From Chloroflexota bacterium (GTDB lineage: Bacteria; Chloroflexota; Anaerolineae; Aggregatilineales; Phototrophicaceae), in assembly GCA_023392115.1 (NCBI GenBank), contig JAEVZT010000414.1, forward strand, positions 1 to 6,628: a stretch of DNA of 6,628 bases. Direction: 5' to 3'. Below the pieces are notes generated by a model, which saw only the letters and a list, made by a program, of their open reading frames with translations, ran no database searches and was not told the origin of the DNA. The translations under genes and the position numbers were made by a program. Of this stretch, positions 6,074 to 6,628 are shown piece after piece. Within the stretch, counting starts at the first letter, position 1, and each line of letters opens with the position of its first letter.

Positions 6074-6628
6074 TGGCGAACGTCCAACCGTCTGAGGTCG
6101 TCGTCGAAACTCCCGCCGCAGTCGACACGGGGCGCGCTGCCGCCCCTAACCGCGGCAGGAAGATCTTCCTCGCCGTCTTTGTCGGGGCGTTGATCCTGTT
6201 TCCAGTACTTCAGGTGACTGTCGGCGGCATGAACTACTGGCTTCACATGCTGCTGTACATCTTCATGTACGTCGCTATGGCGTCGAGCTGGAACATCATC
6301 GGCGGATTCGCCGGTTATGTGTCGCTCGGGCACAACGTATTTTTCGCCGTCGGCGCGTATGTGGCTGGCTTGCTGTTCGCGTACTCCGGCATTTCACCGT
6401 TCGTCAGCGCGCCGTTCGCGGGGCTAATCGCCATGCTGCTTGGCTTGGTCGTCGGTTTGATTACCCTGCGCACACGGGGTTCCGCCTTCATCATCTCGAC
6501 GATCGCGCTCGTCTTCCTGACGCGCTTTCTTGTCGACAAGTGGGCATACGCCGGCGGCGCGAATGGCTTGAGCCTGCCGCTGATCCGCCTGCCGGTCGAA
6601 ACGGCGAAACTACCCTTCTACTACTACA
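6073..6628 (+). CDS. livM: HAAT-family ABC transporter permease, LivM-like, cut at right edge
   Basis: Beginning at ATG 6073, which shares one base with the livH stop (TGATG), an open frame of 185 codons runs off the window. Typical LivM is over 300 residues, so more than a third is missing. The conserved LivM core is clear: SSWNIIGGFAGYVSLGHN (71-88) followed by FFAVGAY, then the TLRTRGSAFIISTIAL-like segment and GGANGLSLP near 162-170. The first 30 residues are hydrophilic and low in complexity (Val/Ala/Pro-rich), ahead of the first membrane segment at about 31-50. It pairs with the LivH-like subunit to form the membrane channel. The tight junction makes start choice secure. Confidence 0.93.
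   Translation, partial: MANVQPSEVVVETPAAVDTGRAAAPNRGRKIFLAVFVGALILFPVLQVTVGGMNYWLHMLLYIFMYVAMASSWNIIGGFAGYVSLGHNVFFAVGAYVAGLLFAYSGISPFVSAPFAGLIAMLLGLVVGLITLRTRGSAFIISTIALVFLTRFLVDKWAYAGGANGLSLPLIRLPVETAKLPFYYY

Noticed and set aside
1..6628. A hidden defence, mobile or CRISPR-type system
   Set aside because: No spaced direct repeats, transposase, integrase, nuclease or tRNA-like structure was found on either strand; all long coding stretches are accounted for by metabolic and transport families.

Overview
This window holds two divergent gene clusters that start from a shared AT-rich gap at 2146-2337. The genes are GC-rich, tightly packed and read as ordinary bacterial metabolism and transport. 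I see no RNA gene, mobile element, CRISPR array, toxin or defence gene. The host cannot be named with confidence. The substrate-binding protein has a secretory signal peptide without a lipobox, and the general style would fit a Chloroflexota-like bacterium, but that is a weak guess.

Left cluster, minus strand, transcribed from about 2145 towards 1: an SDR-family oxidoreductase (1369-2145), a small VOC/glyoxalase-fold protein (957-1364), and a Gfo/Idh/MocA-family dehydrogenase (1-952) that runs off the left edge only slightly short of its expected C-terminus. The genes are separated by 4 nt each, and the second and third lack a good ribosome binding site. They look like one translationally coupled operon for oxidation or reduction of a small polyhydroxylated or hydroxy-acid compound.

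Right cluster, plus strand: a type I periplasmic substrate-binding protein (2338-3618), a 96-nt gap containing a strong GNRA-capped stem-loop, then two ABC ATPases (LivG-like 3715-4446, LivF-like 4449-5198) and two permeases (LivH-like 5195-6073, LivM-like 6073 to the right edge). The last three junctions are a 2-nt gap, a 4-nt overlap and a 1-nt overlap. Together they encode a complete branched-chain-amino-acid-type (HAAT family) importer except for the LivM C-terminus.

The gap between the clusters carries a candidate extended -10 promoter for the transporter and an inverted repeat (TTTCCGA/TCGGAAA) whose right half lies between its -35 and -10. The arrangement suggests, but does not prove, that the importer and the three enzymes serve the same substrate under shared control. 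The substrate cannot be read from sequence. The HAAT family also transports urea, amides, aromatic acids and other compounds, so annotation as a leucine transporter should be treated as family-level only.
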